Virus record (IMG/VR): IMGVR_UViG_3300035001_000008
Span: 61,756-125,755 of that record
From: a virus
Length of the DNA stretch: 64,000 bases
Strand: one strand, 5' to 3'
Shown piece after piece: positions 45,191 to 54,055 of this stretch. Each line of letters opens with the position of its first letter. Positions within the stretch are counted from its first letter, which is position 1. The position numbers were made by a program, and so were the translations under genes. The notes below the pieces were generated by a model, which worked only from the letters and a program-made list of their open reading frames with translations, was not told the DNA's origin and made no database searches.

Positions 45191-45220
45191 TGGCGTATTA
45201 GATGCTACACGGGTTATAAT
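45191..45220 (+). promoter_or_regulatory. Rightward promoter with TTAGAT box
   Basis: TGGCGT (45191-45196), spacer with ATTAGATGCTACACGG, TATAAT (45215-45220). TTAGAT is eleven bases from the -10. Two further TCTAA boxes lie upstream, in the gap shared with parM. Confidence 0.55.
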
Positions 45221-45250
45221 GTCAAGCACGGCATCTATCAAAAGAATTAA

Positions 45251-45490
45251 GTGAAAAGTGAATCTGCTTCTGTTTTGCATCCGTACTTATCTAAGTACGT
45301 AGAATTACTCACTTATCAAGCCCTTAATTGGGATGTTTTTAGCATGAAGAGCGGTATAAGAGTATCACTGTCGGGTAAATTACGAGAACACACCAAAACT
45401 GGACATGGCAAACCTAAAGATCAAAGGCTTTCCTTCTGTCTCTGTCCTATCACTAAATCACTACAATCATGTTGTTTCTGCAAAGGGTAA
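45251..45490 (+). CDS. Possible small protein overlapping the next gene (or its displaced 5' end)
   Basis: 79 residues from GTG 45251. The first 50 residues look natural (KSESASVLHPYLSKYVELLT; SMKSGIRVSLSGKLREHTK); the last 28 (CLCPITKSLQSCCFCKG) lie in the overlap with the 242-residue gene and may not be under selection. No clear ribosome site. Either a short gene or the start of the following gene joined by a frameshift. Confidence 0.4.
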   Translation: MKSESASVLHPYLSKYVELLTYQALNWDVFSMKSGIRVSLSGKLREHTKTGHGKPKDQRLSFCLCPITKSLQSCCFCKG

Positions 45491-46133
45491 CTTTACGACT
45501 CACGCAGAAAGCCAACGGTATGTTAACACCATATTTGAAGCCTTTATAGGTCAGTACCCTGAGTTAGAATATAGCTATATCTATATCTATCTAAATGGGG
45601 ATTGTCGCTATTTCCATACGGCTAGACAGTTAAGGTGTTCTACCAAGCCAGTTAAAATAATGCCTACTTTTCAGAAATTAAATTGTGAGCTTACAGAGTC
45701 TTATTTCAAGGCTCAGAACGATTTTGAGATTAGGTACTTTTTCCGCAAGCACCTAGGCACTTACCAATGCCTAGGTGCTGCTTGGGATGCATACGGGTCT
45801 GCTAGGGGGAATCTATCGGATGTCTCAGGCAAGCTAGTTAAGTCTTGGGACACTGAGATATCTTCTGCCCGGTTAGGCATCCTAGAGTCTTGTGACGAAG
45901 CCCCTGGTAAGTGGCAGGCCAACGGCTACCACTACCCCAACAAACCTAATTGGGATTTATTCGATAAGGCTCAGTCGCTAATTCCTGCCGGGTTTCATTT
46001 TAGCCAGCAGGCTATCAAAGTTGAGCAAGCCGCGCTAGTCGATGATATCCCAGCAGACTATATGGTGATTCTAAAAGATGCCCCCCGTTACGCTAGGCAA
46101 CAGAGGGCATTTTGGGACTCAGTTAAGGCTTGA
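45405..46133 (+). CDS. Unrecognised 242-residue protein
   Basis: 242 residues from ATG 45405. Basic and aromatic (YSYIYIYLNGDCRYFHTARQ; IRYFFRKHLGTYQCLGAAWD), with later Trp motifs (KWQANGYHYPNKPNWDLFDK). No family recognised. It is convergent with the leftward 403-residue gene, four bases apart. Codon use is a little richer in GC toward the end. Confidence 0.7.
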   Translation: MANLKIKGFPSVSVLSLNHYNHVVSAKGNFTTHAESQRYVNTIFEAFIGQYPELEYSYIYIYLNGDCRYFHTARQLRCSTKPVKIMPTFQKLNCELTESYFKAQNDFEIRYFFRKHLGTYQCLGAAWDAYGSARGNLSDVSGKLVKSWDTEISSARLGILESCDEAPGKWQANGYHYPNKPNWDLFDKAQSLIPAGFHFSQQAIKVEQAALVDDIPADYMVILKDAPRYARQQRAFWDSVKA

Positions 46134-46137
46134 GCAA

Positions 46138-47349
46138 TTAAGCCGTTTGAAGCTCAGGGTGATGGATCTTAATTGATTCGTCACTCTGAGCTTTTGTGTA
46201 GGCTAGAATAACCTCTTCTCTCGAAAGGTCACTATCACACAAAACATTTAGCCCTTCAATCAAAGCGTTAATCGTTCTATCGGCTTTATACCTTGTTTTA
46301 ATTGGCAAGGTTGGATCGCTGTAAATAGAATCAAATCCTCCACTTAATAACGTTTCAACATCTTCCAAAGGAATACCTGAAAACTCGGCAATCTCAGCTA
46401 ACGTTTTACCTGACTCTGTAATAACCCTTCTAACCGACTCTAAGGGATCCACCATGATATAAAGTTCCTCAACTTTAGAAGCGGGTACTTCAATCTGTTT
46501 GGTAGATGTAAGCGCTTCAAGTAAACGACCAAATAAAGCATTTTGAGTAGACATTAAACTACTCAATACATTTCCTAAATCAGATGAACCACCCGAATCA
46601 ACACTACCATTTAAATTATTTTGTAAATGCTGCCTTGCTAGGGAATCTTCTAACGTTTGAATACGATTTAGAATGTCCGGTGATATCCCTGATGTGACTT
46701 CTACGTTACCTGATGTATAGATGCCTGCTAACTCAGAACTAACCTTTTCTTGAAACGTGTTAAACGCTTCACGCAGTCCTGATACATTAGTTCTAAGGTC
46801 TTTAACATCAGATTCAGTTTGAAGTTGAAAGTCTTCTAGGTCTGCCACCCTTTCGACTAGATGAGTAATTTGATCAGGGAATCTACGAGAATCCGCTAAC
46901 GATAGACCAAATACGTAAGCAAACATATCACGGTTGATAGGTAGAGCATAACCAGCTTTACGGGAAAGCTCAGGTTCTAGTTCAGATGATTCTGTATAAT
47001 CTTCAGTATCAATACCGCTTTTCTCTAAAGTAGATAGATAAATAGTTTCAATATTTTCTTTCTCTTCATCAGCCGCTTCAGGTAGAGCTAGCGCCAATAC
47101 CTTAAGGTTGGCTTGGTTAGGCACTACCTTAACGAAACCTTCTAGTTCTTCAGCAGGCTTACCTATAGCATCTGAAGCCTTAAACCATCTCATTAAAGTA
47201 GTCGGGTTCAGGTCTGCACCTGTGCCCGTTAGCTCTTTGCCTAGCTTTCCATAGCCGATACCACCATAAACGGTGTTCTTAACGTAATCCGTTGCACGGG
47301 ATAAGTATGCCCGCTGGATATCACTAATCGGTTTACCAAAGTTACTCAT
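46138..47349 (-). CDS. Putative regulator with coiled coil and HTH
   Basis: 403 residues. The first 100 residues contain helices with an LNPTTLMRWFKASDAIGK segment that may be an HTH. About 165-260 is a coiled coil (LVERVADLEDFQLQTESDVK; LNRIQTLEDSLARQHLQNNL). About 318-345 forms a second HTH (SGKTLAEIAEFSGIPLEDVE), then an acidic tail. No enzyme motif. The long structured leader upstream suggests tight control. Function unknown; DNA binding is inferred. Confidence 0.7.
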   Translation of the reverse strand: MSNFGKPISDIQRAYLSRATDYVKNTVYGGIGYGKLGKELTGTGADLNPTTLMRWFKASDAIGKPAEELEGFVKVVPNQANLKVLALALPEAADEEKENIETIYLSTLEKSGIDTEDYTESSELEPELSRKAGYALPINRDMFAYVFGLSLADSRRFPDQITHLVERVADLEDFQLQTESDVKDLRTNVSGLREAFNTFQEKVSSELAGIYTSGNVEVTSGISPDILNRIQTLEDSLARQHLQNNLNGSVDSGGSSDLGNVLSSLMSTQNALFGRLLEALTSTKQIEVPASKVEELYIMVDPLESVRRVITESGKTLAEIAEFSGIPLEDVETLLSGGFDSIYSDPTLPIKTRYKADRTINALIEGLNVLCDSDLSREEVILAYTKAQSDESIKIHHPELQTA

Positions 47350-47443
47350 AAAGTTCCATACTATTACAGTTAATAGTATATGACTAAAATCACAAGTTAC
47401 GCAACGTTTTACTTGTTTTTATCGGATTTAAATAAATAATAAC

Positions 47444-47545
47444 CCCCGACTCATCACTAGGCGCATAGCCTTTATCGGAGAATCGGAGGTCTTGGTTGGG
47501 TCGGGTAATATTTGCCGAGACACGAGACAATGACCCTCGTATCTC
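47444..47545 (-). other. Structured RNA candidate in the leader of the 403-residue gene
   Basis: GAGACACGAG (47517-47526) and CTCGTATCTC (47536-47545) form a 10-bp stem with one G-T pair. CCCGAC (47445-47450) can pair with GTCGGG (47500-47505), enclosing AGGC/GCCT and a tandem ATCGGAGA-ATCGGAGG. It lies between the zinc-ribbon/GIY-YIG stop and the 403-residue gene, about 100-200 bases before that start. Confidence 0.45.
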
Positions 47546-47559
47546 TTACCGCGACTGAT

Positions 47560-48600
47560 TTAGTATAGCATAGCTTGGGCGTTAGATGGTGCGGTTATCT
47601 CTCTATCCAGCTTAAGTACATCTCTAGTAAACAGTTCTGTGTTACCGCTGTCTAATATTGGATGACCTTTGTATTTATATTTGGCGTATTTTTTAAGGAT
47701 TGCTTGTTCTTCCTCATAAGCCATGCTTCCAAAAATATAGGTTTTGCTATGAATTATTGTGTATTGTAAGCGGTCACTACTGAACCTTTCTCCTACTGTT
47801 CTATTTGTTATTCCTATTTTGTAGTAAGATTTACCTTCGACAGTGAACCTTATATAGTATAGAGTTGCTGGTTTATTGGGGTTAAATCCTCCATTTTGAT
47901 TACAGGATATACATCTATGACCTTTTTGCCATGAATCCCATGGCATTGAATTGTTATGCCCTGTAGGGCATGTAAACCTTAATTTTGCATTAGATCTAGT
48001 GTATGTGTCATGTAGTATATAAGATTCTTTTTCAAATTCGCTTTTTACAAAATTAGGGGATAGATGTTTAGTACAAAAATAACACCTAGACCCCGTAACC
48101 CAATGCTTATACGCAATTTGATGTATATGGCCCTCAGGGCATCTAAATTTTATTGGGTCTTGGTATCTTTTATAGTCCTCTAAAAGTTCGTATCCATAAT
48201 ATTCAAAAGACTTTTTTACTATTTCTTTGTCGAGTGGCTGTGTACCCGCGCATACCCGACAACGCCCACCGCTCTGGAATACTGTCCAGGTTATCTCTGT
48301 ATGGTGCCCTTTGTTGCATATAATTTTTATATTCCTGTGAGCTTTTACGTAGTCTTCCAGCATCGTGTAGCCAGCAGCGGTAAAGGCATTCTTAACCATG
48401 TCAACGTCTTGAACTATACCAGCACAATATTTACACCGTTTACCTTTTAGAAAGTTAGCCATCGTGCTTGTGGTTTTGTGGCCTTTAGGGCATACAACAT
48501 TTAGCGGGGTAACATTGTTTTTGTAGGCTACATCAAGGAGTCTGTACCCATCACTTTCAAAAGTATTTTTAACAAATTCGTAGGAATATTTAGTGCCCAT
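47560..48600 (-). CDS. Zinc-ribbon repeat/GIY-YIG-like endonuclease (paralogue of 26178)
   Basis: 346 residues from ATG 48600, which overlaps the polymerase stop by one base (TAATG). It has four zinc units, one more than its paralogue: CPKGHKTTSTMANFLKGKRC, CNKGHH ... CRVC, CPEGHIHQIAYKHW ... CYFC, CPTGHN ... CISC. The C-terminal GIY-YIG-like domain is TLYYIRFTVEGKSYYKIGIT with E in YEEEQAILKKYAKY. Each unit also carries an NxxExxxY-type helix (VKNTFESDGYRLL). Position directly behind the DNA polymerase is typical for homing genes that target a conserved replication gene. Confidence 0.8.
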   Translation of the reverse strand: MGTKYSYEFVKNTFESDGYRLLDVAYKNNVTPLNVVCPKGHKTTSTMANFLKGKRCKYCAGIVQDVDMVKNAFTAAGYTMLEDYVKAHRNIKIICNKGHHTEITWTVFQSGGRCRVCAGTQPLDKEIVKKSFEYYGYELLEDYKRYQDPIKFRCPEGHIHQIAYKHWVTGSRCYFCTKHLSPNFVKSEFEKESYILHDTYTRSNAKLRFTCPTGHNNSMPWDSWQKGHRCISCNQNGGFNPNKPATLYYIRFTVEGKSYYKIGITNRTVGERFSSDRLQYTIIHSKTYIFGSMAYEEEQAILKKYAKYKYKGHPILDSGNTELFTRDVLKLDREITAPSNAQAMLY

Positions 48601-50600
48601 TAGTGATCCGCCCAACTACTAATGATTAAATCCTCAGGGTTAGCGTTGATGTCATCAACGGGTATACACTTAATCCAATTTTGCATAGCGGCCTGCATAT
48701 TAGCTTGCAGAGCTTTAGCTACGTCTAATACATGTATAGCATTAGACGTTACGCACAATTCATCGTGGCAGACATTTGATAATACAGCTTCCCATTCAGG
48801 ATGTTTATCAATCTCCATTAAAAAACCAATCATTGCAAGTTTAATAACTGAACCTTCAGCCCCAGTCCAAAAGAATGAAACACAGTCAGACGCTTTTACT
48901 GCTGGAGGGTCATTGGGTCTAAAATCTGATAGCATCTTAAGCATAAATAATCTTCTACCAGTCATGCCTACAGCTACTCCATACTCTTTACCCTCAATAA
49001 CAACTGTATTCTTATTGGTTTCATCAATGGCTTTTAGTTGAAACTTATAAAGTCCGTTGTACGTTTCTCGCCATGCTTTGATTGCGTCTTTAGCCTCTTT
49101 AACCGTCATATCAATACCCGCATCTGTTTTAGCGGTAGTCTTTAGGGTATTACCACCTTGCATGTTGAGACTGCCATAAAATGTAGGCTTAGCAACCTGC
49201 CTTAAAAGAGAAGCTTCTTTGTAATTAGGATGGTCTTTATCTTTACGCCATTTTGTAATATTTTCAATTGTCCAATCAGACCCTTTGCCCTTTAACTGGG
49301 CTAGCTTAGATGCCGTAGCGGCGTGCATATCTAGTCCATCGTTATAGATAGCCTTAAGCGTTTCATCGCCGCTGTACTCTGTTGCTAGGCGGCTGTGGGC
49401 AGAGCTTAAGTCACCAGATAGAAGCTTTTTATTTTCATTTGGGGGTATTCTAAATGCACTTCTAGGGTGAGGTAGCCCCAAAGCCTCTAATTCCTTAGGC
49501 ACTCTAGCAGGGGGATTCTGTAGGTTAACCCCTAGCCTGCCTGAACGCTTATCTCCCCCACACGTCGATCTTCCAAAGCCCTTAGGGGCTTGCTGTCTAT
49601 AAATGCCTCTAACAGCCCCATCATGGTAAGACTTAAGCATTCCTAGCTGATAATCTAGCAATGTGGTTAGACTACGCCATGAAAGAATAGCAGCAATAGG
49701 CGGATTACTTTTATAGGGTGCTAAGTCATCAGCAGATGTACCAGTAAGCGGTTTTTTAAGATACTCGCTAAGAGTAGTTAAAAGCTGCTTAGGAGAACTA
49801 GCGCTAGCATTTGGGAATTGCTTAGTAAAAGGCTCTAACACAATAGCCTCCGCATCTTGATACTTTTTAATGTTTTCCTTTAGCAGTTTTATATCTACAG
49901 GCATTCCATAATACTCCATCATCACGAATGCCGGTAGAGCCTCACACTCAATCAAACCATCTCCTTTTAATCCATCATTTACCAACATTTCCCCTAACTT
50001 ATAAAAAATATCAATTACTAACAATGCGTCTTTAGAGGCATAGTTAATCTGTTTATTTGTAAGAATAGGTGCCCACCATTCAGAGGTTTGTTCAGTTTTA
50101 TCAACTTCCCCAAACCCTACCCTAGAAGCAATTTCCTTTAATGAATGCCTTATTTGCTTCAATCCTGCCCAATAAAGTTGAGACATAAGCATAGTGTCTC
50201 TAGTGCCTCTAGCCTCAAACCCGTATTTACAAAGAATAAATAGTAAATCAAATTTAAGGTTCTGCCCTACGGTTAAATGGTGCCTGCTTTTTAATTGCGT
50301 TTTTAGAACACTTAAAAATTCATCGATTACAACTTGAGGCGTCTTGCACCCATCGATACCACCCAAGTCTAGGACTAAGCATTGACCAGATGGTAAACCT
50401 ACCTGAATGAGGCGGATAGAACCTTTCCAAGGATTTAGACCATCTCTAGGATCATCCAATCCAAACGTTTCAATATCTAAGCCCCATACCCTAGCCGTCT
50501 TCCATTCTTCCAAACATTCAGCCCATCGAGTGTCTGTGTAAAACACAACACAGGCGTCTAAGGCTACATCTTCCTCAAGTAAAAGCGAACCTTGGAACAT
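48600..50600 (-). CDS. polA: Family A DNA polymerase with 3'-5' exonuclease
   Basis: 666 residues, phage-type length without a 5'-nuclease domain. Exonuclease: ExoI D42-I-E44, ExoII VGQNLKFD118, ExoIII Y187-ASK-D191. Polymerase motif A is LSGDLSSAHSRLA (D about 397), where the usual DYSQIELR glutamate is His. Motif B is RQVAKPTFYG (about 467), with Tyr at the Taq F667 position. Motif C is NVCHDELCV (about 611), with the catalytic HDE. It replicates phage DNA together with the primase-helicase and the sliding clamp in this window. Transcribed opposite to them from a shared intergenic region. Confidence 0.95.
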   Translation of the reverse strand: MFQGSLLLEEDVALDACVVFYTDTRWAECLEEWKTARVWGLDIETFGLDDPRDGLNPWKGSIRLIQVGLPSGQCLVLDLGGIDGCKTPQVVIDEFLSVLKTQLKSRHHLTVGQNLKFDLLFILCKYGFEARGTRDTMLMSQLYWAGLKQIRHSLKEIASRVGFGEVDKTEQTSEWWAPILTNKQINYASKDALLVIDIFYKLGEMLVNDGLKGDGLIECEALPAFVMMEYYGMPVDIKLLKENIKKYQDAEAIVLEPFTKQFPNASASSPKQLLTTLSEYLKKPLTGTSADDLAPYKSNPPIAAILSWRSLTTLLDYQLGMLKSYHDGAVRGIYRQQAPKGFGRSTCGGDKRSGRLGVNLQNPPARVPKELEALGLPHPRSAFRIPPNENKKLLSGDLSSAHSRLATEYSGDETLKAIYNDGLDMHAATASKLAQLKGKGSDWTIENITKWRKDKDHPNYKEASLLRQVAKPTFYGSLNMQGGNTLKTTAKTDAGIDMTVKEAKDAIKAWRETYNGLYKFQLKAIDETNKNTVVIEGKEYGVAVGMTGRRLFMLKMLSDFRPNDPPAVKASDCVSFFWTGAEGSVIKLAMIGFLMEIDKHPEWEAVLSNVCHDELCVTSNAIHVLDVAKALQANMQAAMQNWIKCIPVDDINANPEDLIISSWADH

Positions 50601-50670
50601 AATTACTCTATATATATAGGAGTCGCAGTAGTCCGTGTTTATTTAATTCAGTCTAACGTTAAACTAATGA

Positions 50671-50699
50671 TAGCACATTAGACGGATATGTGTTACACT
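50671..50699 (+). promoter_or_regulatory. TAGCAC-17-TACACT promoter with TTAGAC box
   Basis: TAGCAC (50671-50676), ATTAGACGG in a 17-base spacer, TACACT (50694-50699). TCTAACGTTAAA lies 20 bases upstream, between it and the leftward polymerase. It starts the rightward replication operon. Confidence 0.65.
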
Positions 50700-50735
50700 T
50701 GAGACTCAGATACACAATAGAGGATATATGATTAT

Positions 50736-50885
50736 ATGGCAAAGATTACGTTAAACGTTAGGGTGAATCCTGGTATCCGTAAACGCCTTGAGGACAAGGC
50801 CGAAGCTGAGGGAGGGACATTGAGTAGTGTAGTCAACCATGCTCTAGCCGCTTACCTTGATTTTCTTGACGGTGTCAAGAGATGA
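50736..50885 (+). CDS. Small ribbon-helix-helix (Arc/CopG-like) DNA-binding protein
   Basis: 49 residues from ATG 50736, AGAGGATATAT upstream. Strand ITLNVRVNP, helix IRKRLEDKAEAEGG and helix LSSVVNHALAAYLDFL fit an RHH repressor almost exactly. Heading the replication operon, it probably autoregulates it. The stop overlaps the next ATG as ATGA. Confidence 0.8.
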   Translation: MAKITLNVRVNPGIRKRLEDKAEAEGGTLSSVVNHALAAYLDFLDGVKR

Positions 50886-51289
50886 CAGAGTCTAAGAGAT
50901 TATTTTCTTTAGAAGGATCTCCCCAGTTCTGCCTAAGAACACAATCTAAAACCTTACCAGACTGCTCAGGTGTATATGTAATCACAACGCACCTACCTAG
51001 ACGAAAGTTAGGGGAAATTGTGTATGTAGGAAAAGCGATAAATATTAGGAAACGATGGGAAACTCACGATAAAAAACAATACTTTCTATGGAGATACAAA
51101 AAGATATACCTTTATGTCTTGTTTCCCGGTATTGCTGAATCAGAGCTAAATGATAAAGAAAAGGAAGTAACTAGGAAGTTGAAGCCTAGAGAGAATTACT
51201 TGAACAATGCCCAAAACCATAGGCCAGCATACCAAGACTCTGGCAAAGTTTTACAGTTTAAGCCCGTTGGTACGAAGTTTGATTTTTAA
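50882..51289 (+). CDS. Small GIY-YIG nuclease
   Basis: 135 residues. GVYVIT ... IVYVGKAINIRKRWETHD (about 31-64) and E in ESELNDKEKEVTRKL give the GIY-YIG core: both Tyr, R and catalytic Glu. No extra DNA-binding domain, so it resembles repair- or UvrC-type or mobile small GIY-YIG proteins. It sits in the replication operon between the RHH repressor and the primase-helicase. Confidence 0.85.
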   Translation: MTESKRLFSLEGSPQFCLRTQSKTLPDCSGVYVITTHLPRRKLGEIVYVGKAINIRKRWETHDKKQYFLWRYKKIYLYVLFPGIAESELNDKEKEVTRKLKPRENYLNNAQNHRPAYQDSGKVLQFKPVGTKFDF

Positions 51290-51308
51290 TAATTAACATG
51301 AACTAGCT

Positions 51309-54026
51309 ATGAATCTGGCAAACAAGCAAAATAATGTCATCTCATTTACTCCTACCAGCTCTGAACTAAGGGGTTCTTTGATTTCAGGTCTATCTATAAT
51401 CCCTGCTGATTGGGCGCTGACGCCTGTAATTGATAAAGCACCTATGCGTAGTGGGTGGCAGACTGAAGCGCCTATTGATAGAAATAGGCTGACTGAATCC
51501 CTTATGTATGGTGATGAACTACCTAGTAGTAAAGGCGGTAAGTGGAAAGCATGGTGGAATGGATACGGTATTAGAACCGGGTCGGTAAGTGGTGGATTAT
51601 TGGCCATTGACTGCGATGGGCCGTCAGCTAAACGAGTACTTACAGCATTAGGGCCATATACTTCTACAGTTAGTTGGACTTCTGGTAAGCCTGGTAGAGC
51701 ACAACTGCTATATCAATTGCCTAGAGATCTACAAAAGCGTATGGACGCTGTTAATTTCTCTAACGTTTCAGTTGATGAATACGATGGGGTTACGGCAACC
51801 GTAGGGGAGGAACTAGGCTTTAGATACAATGGCGCTTGCTCAACCTTGCCACCGTCGTATCATCCCGATACTAAAGAACCATACAGATGGATCATTTCTC
51901 CTGAGGGCCATACTGTATCAGACGCCCCTAAATGGCTAGTTCAATTTTTAACAGATAAATGTGATGAAATTGAATTAGATACCCTTGCTAAAAAAGCAAC
52001 GCTAAATCATGAGGCTAAAGCTAAAGGAGGATCATGGGACGATGTTGAATGGGCCAAGCACTACCTAAGAAATATCAACCCTTCTACTTTTGATTGGCAA
52101 TCTTGGTCTAAGTGTGTATTCGCCGCTCATACGGCTGGAGTAGATGAGGATACAGTTAGAGCATGGTCTGATAACTATAAAAGCCCTGAAAAGTTTGATA
52201 TTACTTGGCCGTACATCAAAGAAAGGGTATCCGGTAAGCGTGTTTCTATTGGAACATTAAACTATTTTGCAAAGCAGCAAGGATGGTCTGCTGTAAAAGC
52301 TATTGAAGATGGTTTTGTTCCAAGTGAAAAAGCCAAAGATGATTATGAGGTATCTTTTGCTGAGCTAATAGCGGAAGTAAGAGAAGCCAATGAACATAAA
52401 GACGTTGACTACAGAGATTTTGTATTATTTGACAAACTAGTAAAAAAGCACAATACTACCCGAAAGCGTATAGAAGAGATATTAAGGAGGATTCAAAAAG
52501 ATGAAGGTATTCTACAAAAAACAAGCTTTTCAGCAAAAGAGTTTTGTAATTTAGAAGAAGATGGTATTGGGTGGCTTATCCCTGGATTTGTACCCTCTAG
52601 CACCATGATTATGTTAAGTGCTATCGCTAAGGATGGTAAATCTACCTTAGTGTATGACCTACTTACAGCACTAATACATAAGCGTCCTTTTTTAGGTGAA
52701 AAGCCTACTAAACGCTGCAAAGTTTTACTTATTCAAACAGAGGAAAATGCAAGCGTTCTAAAGAAGAATCTAGATACAATTGGTTTATTTGATGAGAGTT
52801 GTGTATTAGACGATGATTTACTAAGAGTTGAACTGTCTTGGGATATTAACCGCTTAGATATTCTTGAGGGTTGGATTTCATCGTATAAGCCAGATTTTAT
52901 TATCTTTGATTCTTTAAGGTCGATCAGCGGAAATAATGCGGGTGAGTCAGCTAACGAGAATAATGCTCAGTTTGCTGTCCCTTTGGGCAACTTGAAAAGT
53001 AAGTTGAATACCTTTGGCTTACCTAGCCTAATCATTCACCACAATAATAAGTCAACTGAATCTAAGTTGAACAATAAATCAGCGGGTTCAGGTTCTATCG
53101 TATCTAAGCCAGATATTCTTTGGCAGTACGGAAGACTATCTGATGATATTCACGATCCTAAGCGTCTTCTAACTATAAGTGGGCGTCTATCCGCAAGCGT
53201 GTCATATAACATTGAATACACTCACGATGAATACGACAGACCTACCTTTAGAAATAATGGTGATGTTTCGGCATCGTCGGAAGAGAAGACATTGCGTAAA
53301 CGTGTAACAGACGTTCTAGAGGCCAACTACACCACTTGCCCCGCTGGGTTAACCCATACTGACCTAGCGAACCTTCTAGGGCTTGAGAAGGGTCACAAGT
53401 ACCTCTACAAGGTTTTAGATTTTCTTGTCTCAGCAAAGATAGTCAGTAAGACCAAAATGCCTAGCAATGCCAAGGTGAGACTATATAAACTCAGCCAAAC
53501 ACCTGAGAGTAGTACACAGTCTCAGAATGAAACTCATAATGAATCCGCTTTAACCTCTAATTACATGGATATGCCTAGAGTTAGTGAGAATAGACCGTAC
53601 ATAGATAAAGCTAGTAATATCAATACTTCTAGCTTTTCACCGAACATTTCACCGAACCCCTTGTACGGTGAAGAAAATGTTCACCCTAGTATAAATACGT
53701 ATGAAAACCAGAAACCCTTGCAGCAAGTGGATTTCAATGGTGTTTCACCTAAGAAAATGGTTTTCACCCAAGAGGGCAAAATCCATGTTGAGAGAATAGT
53801 ACAGTCTCATGGGAGTAGTGCCATTGGGCCTGATGGCCAGTACAGAAGAGATGTTAGCCCCCATACAAGAGATAGACCCCCTAGCCTAGTACCCAACCCC
53901 GCATATATCACAAGTTCTGTTACATCCGGCTTCCCGGAGGTTGTTACTAAGACTGAGCCTATTATCCATAAGGATTATTCACAGGTAGGAGCATCGACAA
54001 CAGCAGGGGAATGGGTTAGCTTCTAG
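51309..54026 (+). CDS. Primase-polymerase fused to RepA-type helicase
   Basis: 905 residues. N-terminal PrimPol domain: D101-C-D103 in LLAIDCDGPS, then SGKPGRAQLLYQL and the CSTLPPSYHPDTKEPYRW stretch. A PriCT-like segment follows (WAKHYLRNINPSTFDWQSW, about 250-330). The AAA/RepA ATPase has Walker A LSAIAKDGKST (about 436-446), Walker B FIIFDSL (about 528-534) and LIIHHNNKS (about 573). The C-terminus has a winged helix (LTHTDLANLLGLEKGHKYLY) and a long Ser/Asn/Pro-rich tail. The protein would make primers and unwind DNA, as in many plasmids and phage replicons. Confidence 0.9.
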   Translation: MNLANKQNNVISFTPTSSELRGSLISGLSIIPADWALTPVIDKAPMRSGWQTEAPIDRNRLTESLMYGDELPSSKGGKWKAWWNGYGIRTGSVSGGLLAIDCDGPSAKRVLTALGPYTSTVSWTSGKPGRAQLLYQLPRDLQKRMDAVNFSNVSVDEYDGVTATVGEELGFRYNGACSTLPPSYHPDTKEPYRWIISPEGHTVSDAPKWLVQFLTDKCDEIELDTLAKKATLNHEAKAKGGSWDDVEWAKHYLRNINPSTFDWQSWSKCVFAAHTAGVDEDTVRAWSDNYKSPEKFDITWPYIKERVSGKRVSIGTLNYFAKQQGWSAVKAIEDGFVPSEKAKDDYEVSFAELIAEVREANEHKDVDYRDFVLFDKLVKKHNTTRKRIEEILRRIQKDEGILQKTSFSAKEFCNLEEDGIGWLIPGFVPSSTMIMLSAIAKDGKSTLVYDLLTALIHKRPFLGEKPTKRCKVLLIQTEENASVLKKNLDTIGLFDESCVLDDDLLRVELSWDINRLDILEGWISSYKPDFIIFDSLRSISGNNAGESANENNAQFAVPLGNLKSKLNTFGLPSLIIHHNNKSTESKLNNKSAGSGSIVSKPDILWQYGRLSDDIHDPKRLLTISGRLSASVSYNIEYTHDEYDRPTFRNNGDVSASSEEKTLRKRVTDVLEANYTTCPAGLTHTDLANLLGLEKGHKYLYKVLDFLVSAKIVSKTKMPSNAKVRLYKLSQTPESSTQSQNETHNESALTSNYMDMPRVSENRPYIDKASNINTSSFSPNISPNPLYGEENVHPSINTYENQKPLQQVDFNGVSPKKMVFTQEGKIHVERIVQSHGSSAIGPDGQYRRDVSPHTRDRPPSLVPNPAYITSSVTSGFPEVVTKTEPIIHKDYSQVGASTTAGEWVSF

Positions 54027-54055
54027 TTATCTAACGTTAAACAGGTATCAAACAA

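Noticed and set aside
47444-47545. Group I intron remnant next to a GIY-YIG gene
   Set aside because: The polymerase frame is intact to its end and the endonuclease gene begins at its stop codon, so there is no split gene. I also see no convincing P7/guanosine-site elements.
48622-49041. 139-codon rightward frame inside the polymerase gene
   Set aside because: It lies entirely within the polymerase coding strand's complement, has no ribosome site and shows no natural protein pattern.
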